64,000 nt of DNA from Brachybacterium sacelli. GTDB lineage: Bacteria; Actinomycetota; Actinomycetes; Actinomycetales; Dermabacteraceae. The notes below the pieces were generated by a model. It was not told the origin of the DNA. It did not search any database and was given only the letters and a program-made list of their open reading frames with translations. Location: the NCBI RefSeq assembly GCF_017876545.1, contig NZ_JAGIOD010000001.1, positions 868,001-932,000 of the forward strand, read 5' to 3'. The translations under genes and the position numbers were made by a program. How positions within the stretch are numbered: the stretch's first letter is position 1; each line of letters starts with the position of its first letter. Of this stretch, positions 26,838-35,510 are shown in pieces.

Positions 26838-27992
26838 ATGACGCACCGCATCCTCATCCTCGGCGCCGGCTACTCCGGTGCTCTCACCGCCGGCATGCTC
26901 GCCCGCCGGCTCCGCGCCGCGGACGCGCGGATCACCCTCGTCAATGCCGCCTCGCACTTCGTCGAGCGGGTGCGCCTGCACCAACTCGCCGTGGGCCAGT
27001 CGGTGCCCGAGCGCTCGCTGCGGGAGATGTTCGCGAAGACCGCCGTGGACGTGGTCATCGATCGTGTGACCTCCCTCGACGTCGATTCCCAGCAGGTGAC
27101 CCTCGCCGGGGGCGACGTGCTCGGGTACGACTCCCTGGTGGTGGGGCTCGGCAGCAGCCAGTCGCCGCCGGCCGCCGAGATCTCCGGCGGCACGGTCCGC
27201 ACCGTCGCCGACCGCGAGGAGGCCCTGCGCCTGCGGGACGAGCTGCGCGGGCTCGGCCCCGGGAGATCCGTCGTCGTCGTCGGCGGTGGCCTGACCGGGC
27301 TCGAGACCGCCACCGAGATCGCGGAATCCCGGCCCGACCTCGACGTGTCCCTCCTGGACGGAGGACGGGTCGGCGCCGATCTCTCCCCGCGCGGGGCTCG
27401 GCACGTGCGACGTGCGCTCGAACGTCTCGGGATCACCGTCCAGGAGCAGGTGCGGGCGCAGCAGGTCACGCCTGGATCCGTGCTCACCGATACCGGAGCT
27501 GGCCTCCCCGCGGACCTCGTGATCTGGACGACCGGCTACGTGACCAACCCGCTCGCTCAGGCGAGCGCGCTGGAGACCCACGAGGACGGACGCATCGTCG
27601 TCGACCGTGCCATGCGCTCGGTGTCCCATCCGGGCGTCTACGCGGTCGGGGACGCTGCCCGGGCGATCGGTCACGGGGACAAGCCGCTGCGGATGTCCTG
27701 TGCCTCCGGCACGGCGATGGGATGGCAGGCGGCCGAGGCCGTGCTGGCGGATCTGCGGGGGAAGCCCGCGCCGAAGTTCCCGCTCGCCTATGTCACCCGG
27801 TGCATCAGTCTGGGCCGGCGCGACGGGCTGATCCAGGTGGTCCGTCCCGACGACACTCCGCTGGACGTGGTGCTCACGGGTCGCCTCGGCGCCTGGGACA
27901 AAGAGATGGTCTGCCGAGGTGCCGCGTGGGGCGCCGCGAACCCGACGCTCGGCCTCCCGGTGCCCGCCCGCGCCCTGGCGATCGCGGCATGA
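26838..27992 (+). CDS. NAD(P)/FAD-dependent oxidoreductase (NDH-2-like)
   Basis: The protein has 384 aa. There are two Rossmann folds: LGAGYSGALTAGMLA at the N-terminus binds FAD and VVVVGGGLTGLETATEIAE near 155 binds NAD(P)H. The FAD-contact motif VGDAARAIGH precedes a C-terminal stretch, SCASGTAMGWQAAEAV. It resembles type-II NADH dehydrogenases without a membrane-anchoring tail, so the acceptor is unknown. AGGAGG lies 8 bp before the ATG. It follows the ECF41 sigma gene and is its expected single target. Confidence 0.85.
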   Translation: MTHRILILGAGYSGALTAGMLARRLRAADARITLVNAASHFVERVRLHQLAVGQSVPERSLREMFAKTAVDVVIDRVTSLDVDSQQVTLAGGDVLGYDSLVVGLGSSQSPPAAEISGGTVRTVADREEALRLRDELRGLGPGRSVVVVGGGLTGLETATEIAESRPDLDVSLLDGGRVGADLSPRGARHVRRALERLGITVQEQVRAQQVTPGSVLTDTGAGLPADLVIWTTGYVTNPLAQASALETHEDGRIVVDRAMRSVSHPGVYAVGDAARAIGHGDKPLRMSCASGTAMGWQAAEAVLADLRGKPAPKFPLAYVTRCISLGRRDGLIQVVRPDDTPLDVVLTGRLGAWDKEMVCRGAAWGAANPTLGLPVPARALAIAA

Positions 27993-28014
27993 GGCCCTGT
28001 CGGCGCCGCGGATT

Positions 28015-28053
28015 GTATATCCCTTGACTGGAATATACCGTCTGCGGTAGACA
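28015..28053 (+). promoter_or_regulatory. Promoter and operator of the ArsR/SRPBCC operon
   Basis: The -35 TTGACT (28024-28029) and -10 TAGACA (28048-28053) have an 18-bp spacer. The -35 lies inside the inverted repeat GTATAT-N12-ATATAC (28015-28020, 28033-28038), the likely ArsR operator. The GTG start codon is only 7 bp after the -10, so the transcript should be leaderless. Confidence 0.7.
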
Positions 28054-28059
28054 GGGGTC

Positions 28060-28383
28060 GTGCCCACCGCCTACACCGCGCTCTCGCTGCCCCCCCTGCG
28101 ACGTGATCTCCTCGATGCTCTCCGCCCGGGACCCTCGACCGTGGGGGACCTGGCGGAGGCGACCGACTTGCCCCAGGCCGTCGTCTCCAAGCAGCTACGG
28201 GTGCTGCGGGAGGTCGGATTCGTGCAGGTCAGCGCGGAGGCCCAGCGTCGCTGGTACTCACTGCGTCCCGAGGCGTTCGCCGAGGTCGCGGACTGGCTGG
28301 AGCCGTATCGCTGGTTGTGGGAGGACCGGCTCGACCGACTCGGCGACCGGCTCGAGACGATGCAGGACGAGGAGCAGACATGA
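28060..28383 (+). CDS. ArsR-family transcriptional repressor
   Basis: The protein has 107 aa. The winged HTH (PSTVGDLAEATDLPQAVVSK, then QLRVLREVGFVQVSAEAQRR) is followed by WYSLRPEAFAEVADWLEPYR, the usual C-terminal part of SRPBCC-linked ArsR repressors. No metal-binding cysteine pairs are present, so it is not a metal sensor. It probably represses its own operon through the AT-rich repeat at 28015-28038. Its stop overlaps the start of the SRPBCC gene (ATGA). This two-gene pairing is common in bacteria. Confidence 0.88.
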   Translation: MPTAYTALSLPPLRRDLLDALRPGPSTVGDLAEATDLPQAVVSKQLRVLREVGFVQVSAEAQRRWYSLRPEAFAEVADWLEPYRWLWEDRLDRLGDRLETMQDEEQT

Positions 28384-29270
28384 CCACCCCTGATCCCACG
28401 CTCACCCAGGACGGCGGACGTGGTGCCGTCGTCGTCGAACGCCACTTCCCCCACCCCGTCGAGCGCGTGTGGCAGGCCGTCACACAGCCCGAGCATCTCG
28501 CCCACTGGTTCCCGGGATCCCCGGAGTTCGAGCTCCACGCGGGAGGCTCGGTGCGCTTCCCCGACTTCGCCGGCAGGCCCGCGGAATCCGGCACCGTCCT
28601 CGAGTGCGAGATCCCGCATCGGCTCCGCTTCAGCTGGGACACCGACGAACTGCTGCTCGAGCTGTCCGGGGACGCCGACGGGACGCGCCTCGTGCTCACA
28701 CACGCCTTCGACGACATTGCCGGGGCGGCGAGCTTCGCCACGGGATGGGAAGCCTGCCTCGTCGGCCTCACCGCGGTGATCGCACAGGAGGACGTCCCCG
28801 ATCCCGGCCCCCGCCGGGAGCGGCACGAGGAGCTGGCCCGCCGCTTCCGACTCGGCCGGCCTACGGTGACCACCGCTGCCGAGGGCTGGTCCGCCCGTTT
28901 CGAGCGTCAGCTCGTCTGCTCTGCGGGGACCGCGTGGGAGCTGTTCCTGGGCGGCGCGGCGGAGCCCGACATCGTCCACCCCGTGCCGGCCATCGGTGAA
29001 CAGCTCCGCGCCCCGCAGGCGCCCGAGGTCGTGCTCGGCACCGTCACCGAGGTGCAGGCGCCGACGCTGCTCGCCTTCGACACCGGCCCCGGAGAACCCG
29101 GCGACCACGTGCGCCTGGAGCTGGTCGAGGGGACCGGGCACGGCGCCCGTCTTCTGCTGACGGTGCGCGGGGCCGACCCGGCCCAGAAGGAGGCCGCACT
29201 GGAGCAGTGGGGACTCGGCGCCGTGGACGCCATCGCCGAGGCAGCGCTCGAGGCGAGCGTAGGGGCGTAG
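28380..29270 (+). CDS. Double SRPBCC (AHSA1-like) domain protein
   Basis: The protein has 296 aa. The first SRPBCC/START-type domain (about 18-140) reads VVVERHFPHPVERVWQAVT, EHLAHWFPGSPEF and WDTDELLLEL. The second, more divergent copy (about 165-290) begins ARFERQLVCSAGTAWELFLG. SRPBCC domains bind hydrophobic ligands. A ligand here may relieve repression by the coupled ArsR protein, but that is inference. ATGA overlap with the ArsR gene fixes the start. The remaining 125 bp to the next gene show nothing identifiable. Confidence 0.82.
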   Translation: MTTPDPTLTQDGGRGAVVVERHFPHPVERVWQAVTQPEHLAHWFPGSPEFELHAGGSVRFPDFAGRPAESGTVLECEIPHRLRFSWDTDELLLELSGDADGTRLVLTHAFDDIAGAASFATGWEACLVGLTAVIAQEDVPDPGPRRERHEELARRFRLGRPTVTTAAEGWSARFERQLVCSAGTAWELFLGGAAEPDIVHPVPAIGEQLRAPQAPEVVLGTVTEVQAPTLLAFDTGPGEPGDHVRLELVEGTGHGARLLLTVRGADPAQKEAALEQWGLGAVDAIAEAALEASVGA

Positions 29271-29395
29271 GTCGCCCTGCCCCGCCATGTGCCGATGGCG
29301 AGATTGGTCAAAGCCAGGGTGACCGGGCCGCTGGCCGGAGACGAGAAGAACGCCGCGAACAGTGGCTGTGGCACCTGCGTGAGCCCTCGCGCTGC

Positions 29396-31025
29396 TCAGA
29401 ACGGTGGGGGTTGGTCGTAGTTGTGCCGGGGTGGTGGGGCGTCGTCGCGGGGGTGCTGGCTAGGGCGGTTGCGGTGGGTGAATCGTTGGTGTTCGCGGTG
29501 GCGTTGTTCGAGGACGCGGTCGCGTTTCGGGCGGGCTGCTTCGGTCTCGCGGAGGCGGAGGGCGTCGTCGTGGGCGTGTTGGTGGGTGCTCCAGGCCGCG
29601 TCGAGGGCTTGGGCGAGGTGCGGGGTCAGCAGGTCGACGTTCTCTCGGGTGGTGGCGTGGATGTCACCATCGATGCTCCACCAGGTCACGGTCGGTTCGA
29701 CCACCGCCGGGGTAGCGGTGCCGGTCGGTGGGGGCGGGGTTCCGGTAGCGGGGTCGGGGTTGTTCTCCGACGAGCCGGCCGCGGCCTCGGCCGTGGTCTC
29801 TGCCCCGGGGGTGGCTTCGGTGTCGGGGCGTTGGGGGTCGATGTGGCCGGCGGTTTTGATTTTGTGGTGTAGCCAGCACAGTCGGTGCAGGTTCGCCAGG
29901 TCGGTCGGGCCGCCGGTGGTGGGGTCGTGGTGGTTGAACTCTTCGATGTGGTCGTCCTCTGCGGCCAGGACGGTGGGGCGGGTGCAGCCGGGTGCGGCAC
30001 AGACGGGGTGGCGCAGGCGGAGTTGGAGCCGCATCTGCGCGGAGGGGGTGTAGGTGCCGGCGGTCACGGGGAGGTAGGCACCGGTGGTGGGGTCGGTCAG
30101 GATCCGCTGCCACGTCACCTCCCCGGCCGCGAGGGCTCTGGCTTGGTCGGCGGGGATCGGGGTGAGGCCGTCGATCAGGCCGGGTGCGTTTTCGAGTCCG
30201 AGGAGGGTCATGGCCGGGACGGTCACCAGCATCCGGTACGCCTTGGTGGTGTCGGGGACGGGGTCGGTGTCCAGGAGGGTGTGGGTGAGGATCGCGTAGT
30301 GCAGGGCTTTCAGCGACAGGGGGCGGCCGTGGTCGCGGACGGTCTGATCGAGGTCGAAGGGGATCTCGGCGTGATCGTCGTCCTGGAGGGCGGCGCGTTG
30401 GGCTTTCTGCACGGTGCGGGCGGAGATATCCAGGCGGTGGGCGAGGGTTTTGATCTCGGGGATGGGCCCGGTGACTGAGAGGGTGGCCAGCCCGCAGGTG
30501 GGGTCGGCGATCTCTAGATCCACTCGTCGCTGCGTCCGCGGTGGGGAGGGCAGGGTCCTGGCGGTGATGCGGACGATCAGGGTTTTGAGGTGGGTTTCGA
30601 ATTTGTGGCGGGAGATCGAGGCGAGGTCCCATCCGGCGACGTGCTCATCGATAGCCCGGACCTGTTGATCGGTCAGGGAGCGGATGTGGCGCAGGAGGTA
30701 GTGGTGGAATCCTTCGGGCATCACCCCGGTCGTGAGGGCCTGGAACGTGGCCGGGAGGAGGTCGACGGACCGGTGGGCATCGCGCAGGAGGCGTTCGGCC
30801 TGGTTCGTCGTCACCCGCAGTCCGGTGGCGATCTTCATCGCGGAGATGTCGGCCTCGTCGATCAACCCGTCGGTCGCGGGGTCGTGGGTGAAAAACGCGA
30901 CCAACAGTTCCTGCTGGCGAGCGTAGAGCAGACCTCGTTCACGCATCGTCTCGTGCAACGCGAGGACCCGCTCGGCCTGGTCACTACCAGGGGCGGTGTC
31001 GGCTTTGGCGAGGATCCGCTGCGCA
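29396..31025 (-). pseudogene. DUF222/HNH endonuclease gene, 3' part, cut off by IS insertion
   Basis: This fragment encodes most of a 13E12-repeat-type protein. A DUF222 domain is followed by an HNH nuclease domain (CAAPGCTRP, AEDDHIEEFNHHDP, LHRLCWLHHKIK) and a Pro/Thr/Glu-rich tail. Its N-terminal part is at 32466-32826, beyond an IS256-family element. An ATG at 31036 inside the IS end could still start a shortened product beginning MTGPAQRIL. Joining both sides and removing one 8-bp target copy gives one open frame of 660 codons. The nuclease is therefore probably inactive or altered in this strain. Confidence 0.88.
31018..31025. repeat. Target-site duplication, left copy
   Basis: GCTGCGCA borders the left IS end and is identical to the copy at 32466-32473. 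IS256-family elements make 8-bp duplications. Confidence 0.9.
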
Positions 31026-31051
31026 GGGCCTGTCAATTTGTTTGTGTAAGC
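31026..31051 (+). repeat. IS256-type terminal inverted repeat, left
   Basis: This 26-bp end begins GGGCCTGTCA and ends TGTGTAAGC. It matches the reverse complement of 32440-32465 at 21 of 26 positions. Confidence 0.88.
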
Positions 31052-31058
31052 GGGGTGG

Positions 31059-32414
31059 TCACAGGTAGGGGTTGATTCGGTCGGGGTAGGCCGCGGCGAG
31101 TTGGGCGAGGGCTTGATTCCAGTTCGTGACGATCTGGCCCTCGACGAGTCGGCCCTGGGCTTTGCGCTGGCCGGCGGGCTTGCCGTGGTCCCGAGCGCGT
31201 TCGGCAGCGCGTTTGTCTTCGATGTTGCAGATCGCTAGCCAGAGCAGCTTCACCGCCGCGTCCGTGGAGGGGAAGTGGCCGCGGTTCTTGGTCACCTTCC
31301 GTAGTTGGAAGTTCAGCGACTCGATGCTGTTGGTCGTGTAGATGACCTTGCGGAGCATCGGCGGGAACTGCAGGAACGGAATGAACCGCTCCCACGAGTT
31401 TGCCCAGGTCGCAGCGGTTGAGGGGTACTTCTGTCCGAGGTCGGAGGCTTCGAACTCGGCCAGCGCCTGCCGGGCGACGTCCTCGCTGGGCGCGGTGTAG
31501 ATCGGCTTGAGCGCAGCGGCGACTTTCTTGCGGTCCTGGTAGGCGACGAACCGCATCGAGGCTCGGATCAGGTGGACCACGCAGGTTTGGACCATCGAGT
31601 CCGGCCAGGTCGCCTCGATCGCCTCGGGGAGGCCTTTCAGCCCGTCGCAGCACACGATCAGCACGTCCCTCACGCCCCGGTTGGCGAGGTCCGCGCAGAC
31701 GTGGGCCCAGAACGCCGATCCCTCGGTGTCCTGGACCCAGATCCCCAGCACGTGCTTGATCCCCTCGAGATCCACTCCGACGGCGATGTAGGCGGCGCGG
31801 TTGATCACCTGGTTGTTCTCCCGGATCTTGATCCGGATCGCGTCGAGGTAGATCACCGGATAGAACTCCTCCAACGGCCGTGACTGCCAGGCCAGGACCT
31901 CCTCGCTGACGGCATCGGTGATGTTGCTGATCGTCTCGTGAGACAGGTCCGTGCCGATCGTGGAGGCAAGGTGGTGCTGGATATCGCGGATCGTCATCCC
32001 ACCCGCGTAGAGGCTGATGATCATGTCATCGAGCCCACCGAGGCGCCGCTGGCCCGTGGGGACCAGGCGCGGGATGAACGACCCGCCCCGGTCGCGGGGG
32101 ATGTCCAACTCGATCGGCCCGACCTCGGAGGCGACCGTCTTCGGTGTCTTCCCATTGCGCGAGTTGGCGTGCTCCGACGCCCGCGCGGAGCCCTTCTCAT
32201 AACCCAGATGGCTGGTCAGCTCTGCCTGGAGGCCCCGCTCGAGCGCGGCCTTGACCAGTGCTGGCACGAATCCACCGTCACCAGTGAGTTCGACATTTCC
32301 GTCATCGATCTGCTCGAACAGGGCATCGAGCTGTCCCGAGGCCTTCAGCTGCTCGACCAGGTCCTGGCCCGAGGGCTCGTCACTCGGCTGCTGCTTCTCA
32401 TCGGTCATGGTCAT
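31059..32414 (-). CDS. IS256-family transposase (Mutator-like DDE)
   Basis: The protein has 451 aa, longer than the 390-430 aa usual in the family. The N-terminal DNA-binding part includes HLGYEKGSARASEHANSRNG, typical of IS256 transposases, and DIPRDRGGSFIPRLV. The catalytic triad is visible: Asp in VIYLDAIRIKI, Asp in IVCCDGLKGLPEA and Glu in YTTNSIESLNFQLR, with the C2H-like CVVHLIRASMRFV between. The ORF is uninterrupted, so the enzyme may be active. ATG at 32414 or 32408 could be the start. Confidence 0.95.
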   Translation of the reverse strand: MTMTDEKQQPSDEPSGQDLVEQLKASGQLDALFEQIDDGNVELTGDGGFVPALVKAALERGLQAELTSHLGYEKGSARASEHANSRNGKTPKTVASEVGPIELDIPRDRGGSFIPRLVPTGQRRLGGLDDMIISLYAGGMTIRDIQHHLASTIGTDLSHETISNITDAVSEEVLAWQSRPLEEFYPVIYLDAIRIKIRENNQVINRAAYIAVGVDLEGIKHVLGIWVQDTEGSAFWAHVCADLANRGVRDVLIVCCDGLKGLPEAIEATWPDSMVQTCVVHLIRASMRFVAYQDRKKVAAALKPIYTAPSEDVARQALAEFEASDLGQKYPSTAATWANSWERFIPFLQFPPMLRKVIYTTNSIESLNFQLRKVTKNRGHFPSTDAAVKLLWLAICNIEDKRAAERARDHGKPAGQRKAQGRLVEGQIVTNWNQALAQLAAAYPDRINPYL

Positions 32415-32439
32415 GATTCTTACCGTTCCTCTCGGTACG

Positions 32440-32465
32440 GCTTACACAGACCATCTGACACGCCC
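32440..32465 (-). repeat. IS256-type terminal inverted repeat, right
   Basis: On the minus strand it begins GGGCGTGTCA and ends TGTGTAAGC. It pairs with the left repeat at 31026-31051 with five mismatches. Confidence 0.88.
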
Positions 32466-32473
32466 GCTGCGCA
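32466..32473. repeat. Target-site duplication, right copy
   Basis: GCTGCGCA directly follows the right IS end and is identical to 31018-31025. Confidence 0.9.
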
Positions 32474-32826
32474 GTAAGCGGGGCCTGGGCCAACACCGGC
32501 CAAGACGCCACCCCCGGCACCTCCCCACCCGCGCCACTGCCCGCGGAGCTGGCCGCGGTGCTGGCCGTGGGGGAGGGGCCGGGCGAGCTGGCGGACGTGC
32601 TGGCAGCGCCACCTGGCGGCCTCTGACTGGAGGGCGAGGGGGCGGACTGGTCGCCGCCGCCGGGGCGAGACCGGCCCGGGGTGCTGCTGGAGTCCAGCTC
32701 GTCACCCACCACAATCCCCTCCATCCCACGAATCACGCCAGCCGCGATGCCGACGAAATCACCAGCATCAGTACCGGCGTGTTCCTTCCATTCTAGAACA
32801 TCGAACACGCCGATAAAAGACCCCAC
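32466..32826 (-). pseudogene. DUF222/HNH endonuclease gene, 5' part, cut off by IS insertion
   Basis: About 120 codons from a GTG at 32826 form the N-terminus of the interrupted gene. They include GVFDVLEWKEHAG, then a Ser/Gly/Pro-rich low-complexity stretch, and end WPVLAQAPLTAQ at the insertion point. The next residues, RILAKADTAPGS, are found on the far side of the IS in the matching frame. The true start is uncertain: no good ribosome site precedes 32826, and a GTG at 32808 is possible. The three 32-bp repeats lie upstream of this end. Confidence 0.8.
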
Positions 32827-32841
32827 CGCCGATCACGCGAG

Positions 32842-32873
32842 AATGTGGATAACCACCCTCTGTGGAGGAAAGA
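32842..32873 (+). repeat. 32-bp repeat, copy 1 (contains TGTGGATAA)
   Basis: It begins AATGTGGATAACCACCC and ends GGAGGAAAGA. It includes a perfect DnaA-box 9-mer TGTGGATAA at 32844-32852. Confidence 0.75.
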
Positions 32874-33193
32874 TACCCCCGGACCCTGAAGCCCGAAGTC
32901 TGGAGCCCGGCGCGCGATACCTGGAGCTCGACACTGAAGCACGCGCCGGTGCCGGCGCCAGCGCTGGTGCTGGTGCTGGACACCCGAGCCCAGGCCGTGA
33001 AACTTCGCGCCGCCCCGCTGCGCTGCGCTGTGGTGTGCTGCGTTGTGATTGCCCGAGAGGGGGTCGGCGCGCCGCACGCAGCGCCTGGCACACCCTCGGG
33101 CGGAGCCGGCGATCCTCCCGAGTGCGGAGGTGGAGTGGCGCGCAATGCCCCGCGCACCATGACATGCGCCGCGCCAGACGCCGCAACCTGCCC

Positions 33194-33225
33194 ATTGTGG
33201 ATAAGCGCCCATGGGGGAGGAAAGA
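33194..33225 (+). repeat. 32-bp repeat, copy 2 (contains TGTGGATAA)
   Basis: It begins ATTGTGGATAAGCGCCC and ends GGAGGAAAGA. The 9-mer TGTGGATAA is at 33196-33204. Confidence 0.75.
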
Positions 33226-33251
33226 CCACGATTGCCCGCTGCGGCGAGATG

Positions 33252-33283
33252 AATGGGGATAACCACCCACTGGGGAGGAAGAA
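33252..33283 (+). repeat. 32-bp repeat, copy 3
   Basis: It begins AATGGGGATAACCACCC and ends GGGGAGGAAGAA. The 9-mer has one change (TGGGGATAA at 33254-33262). Confidence 0.75.
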
Positions 33284-33416
33284 TAGAACCACCGAGATCG
33301 ACATCCCGAACATCGTCGGGCACACAAACCCCTTTCCGAACGACACACTCGACCCGACACCCGACCGTGACCTCCGTCCCGGGAGCTGACTGCCCGGCTC
33401 TGCGAGGATGTCCACC

Positions 33417-33911
33417 ATGACCGTGCTCGTCGCCTACGCGACCCATTCCGGAGCCACCCGTACCGTGGCCGAGACCCTCGTCGAGACATTGCGCGCGGAG
33501 GGCCTGGACCCTGTGCTCGCCGACGTTGCGGAGGACCCGGACCCCGCTGGCCACGACGCCGCGATCCTCGGGTCCGCCGTGCGCGTCGAGTCCTTCGAGA
33601 AGTCCTTCGTGACCTGGGTGTCCAGGCATCGCGCGCGGATCGATGAGGTCCCAGTTGCATTGTTCTCCTGTTCCGGCTCCGCCGCTGATCCGGCCAAGGG
33701 CGGCCGGCAGAAGGCGACCGACGACTTCCTCGAGCGCACCGGCATCGCCCCGGTCGCGGTGAAGAACTTTCCCGGGTGGGTTCTCATGGACAGGATCCCG
33801 GTGCACGAGCAGCTGCTGCTGAAGTCGATGCGCACGCCTACCGGCGACTTCCGCGACCTGCCGGCCGTCGCCGCCTGGGCCCGGGAGATCGCACCGGGGC
33901 TCAGCGGCTGA
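33417..33911 (+). CDS. Flavodoxin-domain protein
   Basis: The protein has 164 aa. The FMN phosphate loop THSGATRTVAE follows the first strand TVLVAYA. A second flavin loop region is around LGSAVRVESFEK, and VALFSCSGSAADPAKGGRQ is like HemG-type menaquinone-dependent protoporphyrinogen oxidases. Its role as HemG is possible but unproven. I chose the ATG at 33417 because GCGAGG sits 9 bp before it; the ATG at 33408 would touch the ribosome site. It overlaps the 3' end of convergent pdxT by 11 bp. Confidence 0.8.
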   Translation: MTVLVAYATHSGATRTVAETLVETLRAEGLDPVLADVAEDPDPAGHDAAILGSAVRVESFEKSFVTWVSRHRARIDEVPVALFSCSGSAADPAKGGRQKATDDFLERTGIAPVAVKNFPGWVLMDRIPVHEQLLLKSMRTPTGDFRDLPAVAAWAREIAPGLSG

Positions 33912-34499
33912 GGGCGCGCTCGAGCAGCCGACGGTGGAAGCGGTCCTCTCCGGTGACCTCCGGGTGGAAGGCCGTGGCCAGCAGGTTCCCCTGCTCGACG
34001 GCGACGATGCGGCCGTCGCCCAGGCGGGCGAACACGTCGGCGGACGGGCCGACGTCCGTCACCTCCGGAGCGCGGATGAAGCTCGCCGCGACCGGTCGTG
34101 CCCCGAGCGCCGGCACGGCGAGGTCGGTCTCGCAGGACTCGTTCTGGCGACCGAAGGCATTGCGCCGCACCGTGACGTCGAGACCGCCGAGGGTCAGCTG
34201 ACCGGTGATCGCGTCCTCGAGGCGGTCCGCCAGCAGGATCATGCCGGCGCACGTCCCGTACACCGGGAGCCCCTCCGCGATCGCCGCACGCAGCGGGTCA
34301 CGCACCCCGAAGGCCCTGGCCAGGTGGTCGATCACGCTCGATTCGCCGCCGGGCAGCACCAGGGCGTGGACGCCCGCGAGCTCCTCGGCGCGGCGCACCC
34401 GCACCACCTCGGCGCCGAGCTCCGCGAGCATCCGTGCGTGCTCGCGCACGTCGCCCTGGAGGGCGAGGATCCCGACCCGAGGTCTCGCGCCGGGGCCGC

Positions 34500-34503
<4 letters not shown>
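33901..34503 (-). CDS. pdxT: Pyridoxal 5'-phosphate synthase glutaminase subunit PdxT
   Basis: The protein has 200 aa and is a class I glutamine amidotransferase. [12 protein letters not shown] starts the fold, and [14 protein letters not shown] forms the oxyanion region. The catalytic Cys is in [11 protein letters not shown] and the His-Glu pair in [11 protein letters not shown]. It hydrolyses glutamine and passes ammonia to PdxS in a 12+12 complex that makes PLP from ribose 5-phosphate and glyceraldehyde 3-phosphate. The GTG start overlaps the pdxS stop as GTGA. Confidence 0.96.
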
Positions 34504-35390
<887 letters not shown>

Positions 35391-35421
35391 GGCTCTCGTC
35401 CCATCCTTCTGATATTGACCT

Positions 35422-35449
35422 ATGCCAAAAACTAGCATGGCGCATGCCA
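35422..35449. promoter_or_regulatory. Candidate PdxR operator between pdxS and pdxR
   Basis: There is a direct repeat ATGCCA at 35422-35427 and 35444-35449, 22 bp apart start to start (two helical turns). A related inverted element CATGGC lies between, at about 35436-35441. MocR/PdxR regulators bind direct repeats at the divergent pdxS promoter. Confidence 0.5.
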
Positions 35450-35510
35450 GTACTCGAGGCCGCCGCCGACCGGTCCGCGATCCGGGACGGCGCCACCTAG
35501 ACTCGAGGGC

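Larger units (their letters stand above)
31026..32465 (-). mobile_element. IS256-family insertion sequence, complete
   Basis: The element is 1,440 bp with 26-bp imperfect inverted repeats at 31026-31051 and 32440-32465, a single full-length transposase ORF, and flanking 8-bp duplications GCTGCGCA at 31018-31025 and 32466-32473. The identical target copies and intact transposase point to a fairly recent insertion. It lies inside a DUF222/HNH gene in the same orientation as that gene. Confidence 0.93.
32827..33416. other. Gene-free 590-bp region with dispersed 32-bp repeats
   Basis: I see no convincing coding frame here. Open frames on both strands lack ribosome sites and have no recognisable protein. 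The region holds three copies of a 32-bp repeat (entered separately) and GC-rich simple stretches such as GGTGCTGGTGCTGG near 32968. It separates the interrupted DUF222 gene from the flavodoxin gene and presumably contains the promoters of both. Confidence 0.6.

Noticed and set aside
29271..29395. Possible gene remnant between the SRPBCC gene and the DUF222 gene
   Set aside because: Short open stretches on both strands show no recognisable protein motif.
31018..31036. Start codon of the DUF222/HNH ORF at 31036
   Set aside because: It lies inside the IS terminal repeat; the natural N-terminus is on the other side of the element.
32398..32826. Separate 142-codon gene at the right of the IS
   Set aside because: Its last codons are IS sequence; the part outside the IS joins in frame to the HNH fragment.
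32842..33283. oriC based on DnaA-box-like 9-mers
   Set aside because: Only three sites, no AT-rich unwinding region, and dnaA/dnaN are not here. The actinobacterial origin should lie left of gyrB.
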